A stretch of 43,521 nt of DNA from positions 1-43,521 of the forward strand of contig JAACDH010000177.1 of the NCBI GenBank assembly GCA_009936995.1, read 5' to 3'. Made by a program: the position numbers and the translations under genes. The stretch comes from Rhodobacterales bacterium (GTDB lineage Bacteria > Myxococcota_A > UBA796 > GCA-2862545). Below are positions 33,878 through 42,229 of this stretch, piece after piece. The notes under the pieces are model-generated. The model ran no database searches. It was not told the DNA's origin and saw only the letters and a program-made list of their open reading frames with translations. How positions within the stretch are numbered: position 1 is the stretch's first letter; every line of letters begins with the position of its first letter.

Positions 33878-35056
33878 ATGGTATCGCCGTCCCCTGAGCA
33901 GAAAAACAGAGAGCAAATGCGGATTCCTTCGGTGAAAAGCAAGAAAATGCCCAATGGATCGATGGCGAGACTTAGTGTTTTGGCGGGCGTCTGCCTGGCA
34001 TTAGGCACCGGTTGCGCGGCGAAGGTGGATTCATTCACGGTCAATCGCGTCATGGCCCGTGCTTCTGCTCATCCCGATTTGGGTGCCGGTTGCGCCATGG
34101 GTGAGTCCCTTGGTGGTGCTCTCGAGGCGCTCACAAAGACGTCGAACCCCTCGCGAAAAGCCTTAGTGATGTCGAATATGGCGTCGGCGCTGTGCTCCGA
34201 GATGGACGTCCGCGAGGCGCAGCTCGATGGCGCTCGTGCCCGACACAGTCTTAGCGGCACCGCCATGGTGTCCGAGGTCAAAGACGCCAAGATCCGTGAA
34301 GCGCGGGCCCTGCGCGTCACCGCCATGCGTTACTTCGAGGCCTTCAAGCTGCTCGAAGCCGAGTACGGCGAAGTGGGCGCCGAAACCTGTCCAAAAATCA
34401 AGCGTGACGACGAGATTGTATACCTAATGGGCCTGTACTCGGGTATCGCATCCATGCTGCACGACAAGGCCAGCGGCGGCACCGTGGGCGCCACCGAGGA
34501 CCTCCTCGGCAAGGTAGAGCGTGGCACGCACTGCGTCGAAGACGCGGATTGGTGGGGCGTTCCAGGCTCCTTCCGCGCCGCCGCCTGGGCCACCCTTGCC
34601 CGGGCACCCGACGGCGGCGATCCCTGGCAGCTGCTCGAAGAGGCCGCCGAAAGTGGCGAATCATCTGGTATTCGACTGGCCCGCGCCGTCCAAGTGCAGA
34701 TCGCTGCGAATGCGGGCCGCGAAGACGACGTCAGAGTCGGTGTGATCAGCTACGCCGATAGTCAAGCCAATATCGAGGTGAACCCCGCCTACGCGCTCTT
34801 TGATGAGTACGGTCGGGTGGTCGCCCAGCACGAGTCCGACCTCCTCTGGATCGCCGAAACCGGGCATCGCACGCCCGAGTTCGGAACGTTCCCAGATGAT
34901 CAGGAAGAATCTACCGGCCCCGACAGTTCAGGCGGTGCCGACCCCTTCGCCGACGACCCGTTTGGCGATGACCCCTTCGCAGAGCCCAGTGGCGACGAAG
35001 AGCCCGCTGAAGAAGCGGACTCCGAAGAAACCACCGAACAGGAGAAGACCCCATGA
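33878..35056 (+). CDS. TatT-like TRAP transporter lipoprotein with acidic DPF tail
   Basis: A 392-residue lipoprotein. AGGAG is 5 bases before ATG 33878; the lipobox LGTGC puts Cys46 as the lipid anchor after a long n-region (ATG 33962 would shorten it but lacks an RBS). The mature part is helical with Ala-rich pairs (ARALRVTAMRYFEAFKLLEA, FRAAAWATLARAP), matching the TPR-like fold of TatT, the T component of TRAP systems described in Treponema (TatT-TatP). The last 55 residues are disordered and acidic with ADPFADDPFGDDPFAEP. The gene is followed immediately by the binding protein (ATGA overlap) and the permease, whose loop carries the same motif. TatT assignment rests mainly on context and fold pattern. 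Confidence 0.65.
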   Translation: MVSPSPEQKNREQMRIPSVKSKKMPNGSMARLSVLAGVCLALGTGCAAKVDSFTVNRVMARASAHPDLGAGCAMGESLGGALEALTKTSNPSRKALVMSNMASALCSEMDVREAQLDGARARHSLSGTAMVSEVKDAKIREARALRVTAMRYFEAFKLLEAEYGEVGAETCPKIKRDDEIVYLMGLYSGIASMLHDKASGGTVGATEDLLGKVERGTHCVEDADWWGVPGSFRAAAWATLARAPDGGDPWQLLEEAAESGESSGIRLARAVQVQIAANAGREDDVRVGVISYADSQANIEVNPAYALFDEYGRVVAQHESDLLWIAETGHRTPEFGTFPDDQEESTGPDSSGGADPFADDPFGDDPFAEPSGDEEPAEEADSEETTEQEKTP

Positions 35057-36054
35057 AGCGCTTCGCAACCCTACTCGCCGCATTGGCCCTCTCCCTGGGC
35101 GTGGCACCCGTCGCCCAAGCGGGCGACGTCACCATCTGCACCTACGACCCCGCCGGTAAGGCTGGTGAGTACTACAAGATCATGGACGAATACGCGTTGG
35201 CTGCGGCCGGATGGGGCGCCAATGTCACCATCCAGGCCTACACCGACGAAGAGACCGCCGCCAAAGACTACGAGGCTGGCAAGTGCAACGGCGTGGTCGC
35301 CACCGGTGTGCGTCTACAGCGCTTCAACCGGTTCCCCAGCACCATCGAAGCCATCGGAGCGTTGCCCACCTACGACCATCTGCATCAGATGGTCGAGAGC
35401 TTCGCCAAGTACGAGTCGGTGGCCAAGTACCTCCGCTCTGGTGAGCACGAGACCGTGGGCATCCTGCCCGCTGGCGCCGTGTACATGTTCGTCCGCGACC
35501 GGAACATCAACACCGTGGCCGAGCTCGCCGGCAAGCGAATCGCCACTATGGACTACGACAAGGCCGCCCCGGGGATGGTCGACCGCGTCGGCGCCATCAT
35601 GGTGCCCGCCGATCTGGGCAGTATTGGTCCCAAGTTCAACAACGGCGACGTCGACGCCTGCTACATCTCGGCTCCCGCGTACGGCCCGTTCGAGCTCGGA
35701 CGTGGACTGGGCGAGAACGGCGGCATCATCAAGACGCCCATCGCCATGGCTACTCTTCAGGTGCTCATTCACCACGAAGACTTCCCGGCCGACTTTGGCG
35801 CTAAGAGCCGCACCTGGTTCGCCGGTCAATTCAAGGGCGCGCGCGCGCTGGTCGAGAAGGCTGAGGCCGACATCCCCAACAAGTACTGGGTAGAAGTCGA
35901 AGGCGCCGAGAGCTTCGACGACATGTTCCTGTCCGTTCGCCTCGATCTCCGTGACACGCACAAGGCGTATGACGCTAAGATGCTCAACGTCATGGCCAAG
36001 GTGCGCTGTGGCATCGACAGCAGCCGCCCCGAGTGCGTGGAGAAAAAAGAGTAG
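35053..36054 (+). CDS. TRAP transporter substrate-binding protein (DUF6091/TatP-like)
   Basis: A 333-residue periplasmic protein with a classical signal peptide (MKRFATLLAALALSLG, cleavage after VAQA). The mature protein has a DctP-like two-lobe pattern: VTICTYDPAGKAGEYYKIM, GKCNGVVATGVRLQRFNRF, TVAELAGKRIATMDYD, FNNGDVDACYISAPAYGPF. This matches the putative solute-binding family DUF6091 found with TatT-type TRAP permeases. Cys pairs occur at both ends (C near 30 and 330). AGGAG lies 8 bases before the ATG, which overlaps the TatT-like gene by four bases. It ends directly (0 bases) before the TTG start of the permease. Ligand unknown. Confidence 0.78.
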   Translation: MKRFATLLAALALSLGVAPVAQAGDVTICTYDPAGKAGEYYKIMDEYALAAAGWGANVTIQAYTDEETAAKDYEAGKCNGVVATGVRLQRFNRFPSTIEAIGALPTYDHLHQMVESFAKYESVAKYLRSGEHETVGILPAGAVYMFVRDRNINTVAELAGKRIATMDYDKAAPGMVDRVGAIMVPADLGSIGPKFNNGDVDACYISAPAYGPFELGRGLGENGGIIKTPIAMATLQVLIHHEDFPADFGAKSRTWFAGQFKGARALVEKAEADIPNKYWVEVEGAESFDDMFLSVRLDLRDTHKAYDAKMLNVMAKVRCGIDSSRPECVEKKE

Positions 36055-38391
36055 TTGGCTACAAACAACGGTGGAATCAGCGAGGGCACCACGCGAGTAG
36101 CGTCGGTCCTCATCTTCGGCATCTTGCTCCTCACTCTGGTGGTGGGCATTGCGCCAAACGTGAACACCGTTGTGGTGCAAGCGGGGGAGTCTCAGTGGCC
36201 TGGCTATGCCAAGGATCTACGGAGTGATCCCGTCGCCCCGGACTGCGTCCTAGAGGCGCTCGACGAGCAACTCAAGGCCTGTCCAGCCGGTGGCGCTGCG
36301 GCCGATCCAGGCGATGGCGGCGACCCGTTCGGTGGCGACGACCCGTTCGCGGATGACGCGCCGGCGCCGGCTCCGTCCGCCGACCCGTTTGGTGGCGACG
36401 ACCCGTTTGCGGACGCCCCCGCGGACGACGCGCCGGCGCCGACTCCGTCCGCCGACCCGTTTGGTGGCGACGACCCGTTTGCGGACGCCCCCGCGGACGA
36501 CGCGCCCGAGGTCGCCGATGGCGATGCGTTTGGCGGCGACGATCCGTTCGCGGACGACGCTGGCGGCGACGACGCCTTTGGTGGCGGCGACCCCTTCGCC
36601 GACGAGCCGGTCGCAGCCGCCCCTCAGGTCAACTGCGCCGCCCTCGCCAAGCTCCGCGACCGCTGCGATGTTCGCCACACCGAATACGCCAGCAGCGTAG
36701 AGCGCATCACCCCAGGTGTCCGCAAGTTCCGGTCCTTCGAGGGTGCCATCAGCAACGTCGCGAAGTTCCCGTGGTGGAAACAACTGCTGGTCCTTCTGGT
36801 TGGACTGGGCGCAGGTGTCACCACGCTCCATCGCGAGCATATCGCCCTTCGCACGCCCAACACACTGGTCGAGCACCGCTTCCGTCAGAGCTTGGAGATG
36901 CTCGCCGCATTCATGCTCTTCGCCGGTCAAGTGGGCGACTGGATGGTCCAACAGACGACCACCGCCGAGATCGATAACGGCTCCTTGCCGTACCTCTGGG
37001 GCGGCGTATTCCTGATGTTGGCGGGTCTGAACGCCCTGCACCTCGTCAAGCCGCCCGAGTTCAAAGAGAAGGGCAGTACACCCGCGCGCATGGTCATGGT
37101 GGTGCCGCTGTACGTGTTCATGGCGGTCTCCGTCAGCCTCTACTTCTTTGTTGTGGAACAGTACCTCTCTGGCACGGCCACCTATCTGCATAAGTTCGTG
37201 CAGATCCCCAACATCTACCTGGGAATTGGTCTGTACATCTGGGCCGGTATGCTGCTGGCCCGCACCCGTATTGCGCCCCTGATCTTCGGCGTCGCCGAGC
37301 CCTTGGCCCTGCCGCCCGCGCTGCTCGCCTGGCTGGTGGTCGTCCTCGCCGCGGTCCCCACCGCCTACTCGGGTGCGTCGGGTATCTTCGTCATCGCCAC
37401 GGGTGCCGTGGGCTTCGACCGACTGCGTAAGGCAGGTGCAAGCAAGCGTCTTGCCCTCGCCGCCACCGCTATGTCTGGTAGCCTGGGCGTCGTGCTTAGG
37501 CCGTGTCTGGTCGTTGTGCTCATCGCCATCCTCAACAATCAGGTCACCACCGACGACCTGTTCGGCTGGGGTCTGTACGTCTACGGCCTCACCGTCGTGC
37601 TCTCCTTGTTCGCCTTCTTATGGATGAACGAGAGCAAGATCACCATGGCGCCTTTGGGCCAAGCCCTGCCCAAGATGGTCCAGGGCGCGCTTCCCCTGGT
37701 GGGCTTCGTCCTTCTGGTTGTGGGCGTGCTGGCGGTCTTCGGCTACGGTCTCGGAACCTGGCTGAACGAGCACACCGCGCCGTTTGTCGTGCCGGTCACC
37801 ATGTTGGTCCTGATCATCTGGGACCGCGTGCGTCCCACCGGCGAACACGAGCCCGAGCTCGAAGCGAACGATCCCGCGGCACAACCGCTGATGAAGTCTC
37901 TGCTCAGCGCCACCCAAGAGTCCTCCCATCACGTTGGCGCCCTGCTGATGCTGATGGGCTGCTCGGTGGGCCTAGGCGGCGTGGTCGAGCGCTCTGACAT
38001 CATGAGCGTCGTGGTGCCCGAGTCCTTCGGCTCCCCGTTCCTCGCCATGACCTTCTTGGTCTTCGTGATGGTGCTGGTCGGCATGACCATGGACGCGCTC
38101 GGCGCGGTCATTCTCGTCAGCTTCACCGTGGCAAATGTGGCCTACGACAACGGCATCGACCCCATCCACTTCTGGATGATGGTCCTGGTGGCCTTCGAGC
38201 TTGGTTACCTCACGCCGCCCGTCTCGCTGAATCACTTGTTGGCTCGTCAGGTCATTGGTCCCGAGTCACACGTCGAAGAGGAAGACTTCAAGGGCACCTT
38301 CGCGCAGAAGCACGCCCACATCATCATGCCCATGTGGGTGATGGGAACGGCGCTGGTCATCGTCGCCTATGGGCCGCTGTTCTTCTATTAG
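36055..38391 (+). CDS. TRAP transporter fused small (DctQ) and large (DctM) permease with acidic periplasmic loop
   Basis: A 778-residue inner-membrane protein starting at TTG 36055, immediately after the stop of the binding-protein gene; a GGAG is about 12 bases upstream. Membrane segment 1 is residues 15-35; a long loop (36-240, predicted periplasmic) carries the DPFGGDDPFAD repeats and several Cys. From residue 240 come the remaining small-subunit helices and then the large DctM part: TAYSGASGIFVIATGAVGF, AATAMSGSLGVVLRPCLVV, GMTMDALGAVILVSFTV, and DPIHFWMMVLVAFELGYLTPP, the usual DctM landmarks. It imports an unknown substrate with Na+ or H+. A 200-residue loop in this position is not typical for TRAP permeases. 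Confidence 0.86.
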   Translation: MATNNGGISEGTTRVASVLIFGILLLTLVVGIAPNVNTVVVQAGESQWPGYAKDLRSDPVAPDCVLEALDEQLKACPAGGAAADPGDGGDPFGGDDPFADDAPAPAPSADPFGGDDPFADAPADDAPAPTPSADPFGGDDPFADAPADDAPEVADGDAFGGDDPFADDAGGDDAFGGGDPFADEPVAAAPQVNCAALAKLRDRCDVRHTEYASSVERITPGVRKFRSFEGAISNVAKFPWWKQLLVLLVGLGAGVTTLHREHIALRTPNTLVEHRFRQSLEMLAAFMLFAGQVGDWMVQQTTTAEIDNGSLPYLWGGVFLMLAGLNALHLVKPPEFKEKGSTPARMVMVVPLYVFMAVSVSLYFFVVEQYLSGTATYLHKFVQIPNIYLGIGLYIWAGMLLARTRIAPLIFGVAEPLALPPALLAWLVVVLAAVPTAYSGASGIFVIATGAVGFDRLRKAGASKRLALAATAMSGSLGVVLRPCLVVVLIAILNNQVTTDDLFGWGLYVYGLTVVLSLFAFLWMNESKITMAPLGQALPKMVQGALPLVGFVLLVVGVLAVFGYGLGTWLNEHTAPFVVPVTMLVLIIWDRVRPTGEHEPELEANDPAAQPLMKSLLSATQESSHHVGALLMLMGCSVGLGGVVERSDIMSVVVPESFGSPFLAMTFLVFVMVLVGMTMDALGAVILVSFTVANVAYDNGIDPIHFWMMVLVAFELGYLTPPVSLNHLLARQVIGPESHVEEEDFKGTFAQKHAHIIMPMWVMGTALVIVAYGPLFFY
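36355..36498 (+). repeat. Two 72-bp repeats coding for acidic DPF motif
   Basis: Two almost identical 72-base units (36355-36426 and 36427-36498) encode 24 residues each, rich in Asp/Ala/Pro and containing DPFGGDDPFAD. Degenerate units flank them (36310-36354 and 36499-36600), giving eight DPF and two DAF words in total. The near-identity indicates recent duplication. Confidence 0.85.
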
Positions 38392-38455
38392 CCTCGATGG
38401 CTTAGGGGACGATTTGGACGGAGGGAGCGCCGACAAGAGCGCATCCGGAACAAGC

Positions 38456-38482
38456 AGCCCCCGAATGACGTCCTGGGGGGCT
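38456..38482. terminator. Hairpin between convergent genes
   Basis: AGCCCCC (38456-38462) pairs with GGGGGCT (38476-38482) around 13 bases, in the 96-base gap between the TRAP permease (+) and the DUF1552 gene (-). The stem is GC-rich but no T-run follows on either strand, so termination is only suggested by position between convergent stops. Confidence 0.35.
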
Positions 38483-38487
38483 CGTCG

Positions 38488-39852
38488 CTAGACGCTGAGA
38501 TCGAGCAGACCGGTGCTGTCGCCAAAGCTACCCGGCTGCACACCTTGGCTGTCGAGCATCGTCAGGAACAGATTGGCCATGGCCGTCTCGGTGCCGAAGT
38601 CGATGTGACGGCCCGGCGTGACCCGCCCGCCGCCAGAACCCGCCAGCAACACCGGTAAGTTGGTGTGTGCGTGGGAGTTTCCGTCGGCGATCTCGGAACT
38701 GAAGTAGGCCAGCGTGTTGTCGAGAAGCGTGCTGCCATCCGCTTCTTGGACGGCGTCGAGCTGGGTGCAGAGGTCGGCGAATTGCTGAACTTCCCAGGTC
38801 TCGATGGTGACCAGCTGCTCGATGGTCGCGAAGTCGTCTTGGTGGTGGGACAGCTCGTGGTGGCTGCCGGTGACACCCAAAAAGTCGAACGAACGGTTTG
38901 AACCGGCGTTCTCCATCATGAAGGTGACCACGCGAGTGAGGTCGCACTCGAGGGCCTTGACCATCAGCGCGTTCATGGTCGCCACTTGCTCGGCGTACGT
39001 GAGGCCGCTCCCAGGTGTGCCCGGTGGCGCGCAGGCGCCGGTAAATCCACTTTGAATACGAACTTCTAGGTCGCGCACGCCCGACAGGTACTCGTCGAGC
39101 TTGGCTTTGTCGGAGGTCGACAGCTTGCCGTTCAGGTCGGAGATCTGTGTGGTGGTGCGGTCTAAGACGCTGGCTCGCCATTCACGGCGTTGGGCAAGCT
39201 GTTCCTCGGTGAGGGACGTATCAAAGCCGGCGAAGAGGCGGTCGAACACCAGCTGGGCGTCGGTCATCTTGGGCATCGGCGTGTTGGCCGTAGACCACGA
39301 AATATTACGTGCATAAGCGCAGGAATAGCCGGAGTCACAGTCGCCGACCGACGCGCCGCCAGCGGTGCCCAACTCGAGGCTGGGGAACATGGTTTGGTCG
39401 CCGATGGCTTGGGCGGCTACTTGATCGACGCTGATGCCATTGTAGATGTCGTCGCCGTCGGTGAGGGTGACCGTGGCGCAGCTGAGGAAGGAGCCGGTTC
39501 CTCGTGCATGGTCACCGGCAACCGGAACAATGGCGGGCCGATTGGTGAGGTTGGTGAGCACGCTGACTTGGTCTTGGATGGACGCCAGCGGCGAGAGGAT
39601 TCGAGGTAGATCGTAGCCAAGGCCAGTGGCGTTGGGCGTCCAGTCGTTCATCATCATGCCGTTGGGCGTGTGATAGAAGATCAGCCTCGTGGGGCAAGGA
39701 GAGCCGTCTCCGCTGGCCCCGGCCGGCGCGGACAGGGACTCCAAAAAGGGCAGGGTGATGACCGCGCCACCGCCGGCGATGAAGGCACGACGAGACCAGG
39801 GGCCACGGGCTTGTTTTTGCGTCCGGGGGCGCCACCATTGGTTCCAGCTCAT
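38488..39852 (-). CDS. DUF1552 family secreted protein (Tat signal), copy 2
   Basis: A 454-residue DUF1552 protein. The true start is ATG 39852, which overlaps the upstream DUF1592 stop (ATGA) and has GAGGAG 8 bases upstream; the frame stays open to 40671 only as a mirror of that gene. The N-terminus has a twin-Arg motif in GPWSRRAFIAGGGAVITLPF, so Tat export is likely. Family landmarks: RLIFYHTPNGMMMNDWTP, GDHARGTGSFLSC, PSLELGTAGGASVGDCDSGY, CAYARNISW, GSHHELSHHQ and SSEIADGNSHAHTNLPVLL. It differs strongly in sequence from copy 1 at 76-1389, so the pairs are not a recent duplication. Confidence 0.9.
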   Translation of the reverse strand: MSWNQWWRPRTQKQARGPWSRRAFIAGGGAVITLPFLESLSAPAGASGDGSPCPTRLIFYHTPNGMMMNDWTPNATGLGYDLPRILSPLASIQDQVSVLTNLTNRPAIVPVAGDHARGTGSFLSCATVTLTDGDDIYNGISVDQVAAQAIGDQTMFPSLELGTAGGASVGDCDSGYSCAYARNISWSTANTPMPKMTDAQLVFDRLFAGFDTSLTEEQLAQRREWRASVLDRTTTQISDLNGKLSTSDKAKLDEYLSGVRDLEVRIQSGFTGACAPPGTPGSGLTYAEQVATMNALMVKALECDLTRVVTFMMENAGSNRSFDFLGVTGSHHELSHHQDDFATIEQLVTIETWEVQQFADLCTQLDAVQEADGSTLLDNTLAYFSSEIADGNSHAHTNLPVLLAGSGGGRVTPGRHIDFGTETAMANLFLTMLDSQGVQPGSFGDSTGLLDLSV

Positions 39853-41879
39853 GGGGTCTCTCCTCGGTGCATACGGAAGGGTTGGCTCACCGCGATGGCG
39901 ATGGCGAGGTCCTCGAAGGCCCAGTCGTTGGCGGTGAAGTGCTCGTTGATACCGTCGAGAGACGCGTTGTCGTCGAGGGTGGGGCTGCGGCCCATGGCGT
40001 AGGTGAACAGTTTCTCCGCCATGCACTCGGACAATCGCTCGTCTTGGACGATAACCGATGACAATTCGCGGGTGCCGTAGAAGGACTCGCCGGTGGGAAG
40101 GGTGCCGCTGGCGTCGATGGGGAAGCCGGCGTCTTCGGTGCGGTAGGCGCCGATGGCGTCGAAGTGCTCCATGCCCAGGCCGATGGGGTCCATGGCGTCG
40201 TGGCAGCTGGCGCACATGGGGTCTTGCCGATGCTGCTCGAGCTGTTCGCGAATCGTTTGGGGGGTGCTGTCGTCTTCGATCAACCCCTCGACCCCGGCGG
40301 GCGGCGGTGGCGGCTCGTCGCAGAGCAGGTTGGAGAGCACCCACTTTCCACGGAGAACGGGCGACGTGCGCGCGGGATAGGCGTTGATGATGTGGATGCC
40401 GGCCATGCCCAGTAGGCCACCGCGGTCGTCGGCGGTGAGGTCGACTGTGGACCAGTCGGTGACGCCGCTGATGCCGTAGTGGGCGGCCAGTCGGGCGTCG
40501 ATCTCGCCTTCGGAGGCGGTGAGCAGCTCGCGCATGTCGCGCCGTTCGGTGAGGAAGCTGTCGAAGAAGCGGGTCATCTCTTCTTTCATGGCCGCGCGCG
40601 GATCTTCGTCGAAGTTTGGGAAGGTCCACACGTCGGGATTGCGGTCGTCGATGGCCCGGATATACAGCCACTGACCGGCGAAGTTATCGACCAGCGCTGT
40701 GGACTTGGGATCGGCGAGCATACGCGTGACCTGCTCGGTGATGCCCTCGGTGGTGTGGAGGGAGCCGTCGGCGGCCGCTTGGTACAACAGGTCGTCGGGG
40801 GTGGAGCTCCAGAGGAAGTAGCTGAGGCGGGATGCCAGCTCGTAGTCTCCGAGAAGCACCGGTGCTTCGGAGTCGGGTGTGTCGTTTTGCTCGACGCGGA
40901 AGATGAAGTCCGGTGAGAGCAGGGCGCCCTGGAGCGTGAGGCGGAGGCCGTCCTCGAAGTCGCCACCGTTACTGGTGACGGCGTCGTAGACCGACAGTTG
41001 ACCCTCGACCTCGGCGGCGGTGACTGGGCGGCGCCACGCCTTGGGCAGGAAGGCGCTCATCACCTCTTCGGCCCAGGCTCGTTCGCCCGTGGAGGCCGGG
41101 TCGCAGACCATTAGGGCTTCGCGCATGGGGTTGGGGCCGGCGGCGAGATCTAGGGGACCTTCGATGGCCAGGTAGTCGATCTTTAGGTTGCGGTCGTCGC
41201 CTACGGCTGGGTCGTAATAGTCGTTGAGGAACGAGATCACGATGTTGTGAATCCCTTCGGTGAGCTCAAGCTCGAGCTCGATGACCTCGGCGCTGTTTTG
41301 GTCATCGGCCACGACGTCGAAGATTTGGTCGGTGTATTGGTCGTGCCCGATGGCGGCCTGCACCAGCTCGGGACCCGCTTGGTCGCCCCAGACCAGGGCG
41401 CTGATGCGATAGTTGCCGGTCTCGGGGAGGTCCACCGATGCGATGAGATCGCCGTTGGACCAGAGGTTGAAGTAGTCGCTGCCCACGCCACCCGTGGTGG
41501 TGATGACGTCGGGGCCCTCGCCCTCGAAGCGCAGGTTGAGCGGCTCGACCATGCCAATCGCCAGGGCCTCGATGGCAAGCGCTTCGGCGGCACGTTCATA
41601 TAATTCAACGTGGAGCGGCGACAGGGTCAGCGTCTCGGCGATATTGTCGAAGCCGTGACTAGAGTTGTCGTAGGGGAAGTCGTTGGCGGGCTCGGTTTGG
41701 GTGCCGAGGAGGTCTTGGACGGTGTTGTTGTACTCCACCCGATTGAGTCGGTGCAGTACCTTATGCCCTGGATCGACTGCGCCAACCTGAACGTTATCTT
41801 CAGGTTTTTCGTCGTCTTGATTACACGAACAGGCGGGCATTATCGCCAGCGCTAGACATGCAGAAATTGCTCTAACCAT
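39849..41879 (-). CDS. DUF1592/DUF1588-type lipoprotein with CBM-like insert and CxxCH motif, copy 2
   Basis: A 676-residue lipoprotein (lipobox IMPAC) starting at ATG 41879, with GGGAGGGG 6 bases upstream; an ATG at 41951 is rejected. Domains in order: DUF1587 (LHRLNRVEYNNTVQDLLGTQ), a beta-rich insert of about 130 residues resembling a carbohydrate-binding module (DLPETGNYRISALVWGDQ, NIVISFLNDYYDPA), DUF1595 (AWRRPVTAAEV), DUF1592 (YELASRLSYFLWSSTPDDLL), DUF1588 (CASCHDAMDPIGLGMEHFDA) and DUF1585 (AEKLFTYAMGRSP). CASCH is a c-type haem motif. The insert is absent in copy 1 at 1386-3011. The role is unknown; a polysaccharide-linked one fits the insert. Confidence 0.89.
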   Translation of the reverse strand: MVRAISACLALAIMPACSCNQDDEKPEDNVQVGAVDPGHKVLHRLNRVEYNNTVQDLLGTQTEPANDFPYDNSSHGFDNIAETLTLSPLHVELYERAAEALAIEALAIGMVEPLNLRFEGEGPDVITTTGGVGSDYFNLWSNGDLIASVDLPETGNYRISALVWGDQAGPELVQAAIGHDQYTDQIFDVVADDQNSAEVIELELELTEGIHNIVISFLNDYYDPAVGDDRNLKIDYLAIEGPLDLAAGPNPMREALMVCDPASTGERAWAEEVMSAFLPKAWRRPVTAAEVEGQLSVYDAVTSNGGDFEDGLRLTLQGALLSPDFIFRVEQNDTPDSEAPVLLGDYELASRLSYFLWSSTPDDLLYQAAADGSLHTTEGITEQVTRMLADPKSTALVDNFAGQWLYIRAIDDRNPDVWTFPNFDEDPRAAMKEEMTRFFDSFLTERRDMRELLTASEGEIDARLAAHYGISGVTDWSTVDLTADDRGGLLGMAGIHIINAYPARTSPVLRGKWVLSNLLCDEPPPPPAGVEGLIEDDSTPQTIREQLEQHRQDPMCASCHDAMDPIGLGMEHFDAIGAYRTEDAGFPIDASGTLPTGESFYGTRELSSVIVQDERLSECMAEKLFTYAMGRSPTLDDNASLDGINEHFTANDWAFEDLAIAIAVSQPFRMHRGETP

Positions 41880-42002
41880 ACGGGTCCCCTCCCAGCTCAT
41901 GACGGGAGTATACAAGCACATTTCGTCGGTACTCGATTTTATCCTCGACATACGAGACGAACCCGCCTGCGTTGATTGTGCGTCTTGATTCGTTGCTTAA
42001 AT

Positions 42003-42063
42003 TCGAGAAACAAAAGAACCCCGCTGGCCGAAGTCCTCCGAAGAGGAAAAGGGCAAGCAGGGT
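42003..42063 (-). terminator. Rho-independent terminator with UUCG loop
   Basis: On the minus strand, 35 bases after the stop of the 43-residue protein gene, ACCCTGCT (42063-42056) pairs with AGCGGGGT (42025-42018; one G-U), and inside it TCCTC-TTCG-GAGGA (42047-42034) forms a hairpin with the very stable UUCG loop. TCTTTTGTTT follows. It separates this gene from the DUF1592 gene downstream. Confidence 0.65.
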
Positions 42064-42097
42064 GATTTTACGTTTTCTACATGATCCGAAAACGGGA

Positions 42098-42229
42098 TCA
42101 GGTGCGACGCTTGACCTTGTTGAGGCGTCCGCCAGCTTTGCGCTTGAGGAGGCGCTTGGACTTGACGAGGCGTTGCTTGCGGTGTTTTGCCGCGAGCTTT
42201 GCGTGAGAACGTGAGGAACGGCTGGCCAT
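42098..42229 (-). CDS. 43-residue highly basic protein
   Basis: A 43-residue protein starting MASRSSRSHAKLAAKHRKQR and ending RLNKVKRRT, about half Lys/Arg/His, with no acidic residue. ATG 42229 has GGGAG 7 bases upstream and a UUCG-type terminator follows, so a real small gene is likely despite its length. It is divergent from the phosphatase gene (78 bases between starts). The composition is that of ribosomal or nucleic-acid-binding proteins; it is not the bTHX, bS22 or AURKAIP1-like short protein as far as I can tell. An open frame on the opposite strand (41972-42214) covers it, but has no RBS or family signal. Confidence 0.65.
   Translation of the reverse strand: MASRSSRSHAKLAAKHRKQRLVKSKRLLKRKAGGRLNKVKRRT

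Noticed and set aside
36310-36600. DPF motifs as clathrin-adaptor (AP2) binding mimicry
   Set aside because: The motifs lie in a predicted periplasmic loop of a transporter and in its lipoprotein partner; a eukaryotic endocytic target is not supported.
39853-40671. N-terminal extension of the second DUF1552 frame
   Set aside because: Arg/His/Pro-rich, shadow-type sequence lying inside the DUF1592 gene; the Tat signal at 39852 marks the real start.
41972-42214. 80-codon plus-strand open frame
   Set aside because: Covers the terminator and the basic small gene; no RBS and no family-like pattern, whereas the minus frame has both RBS and terminator.
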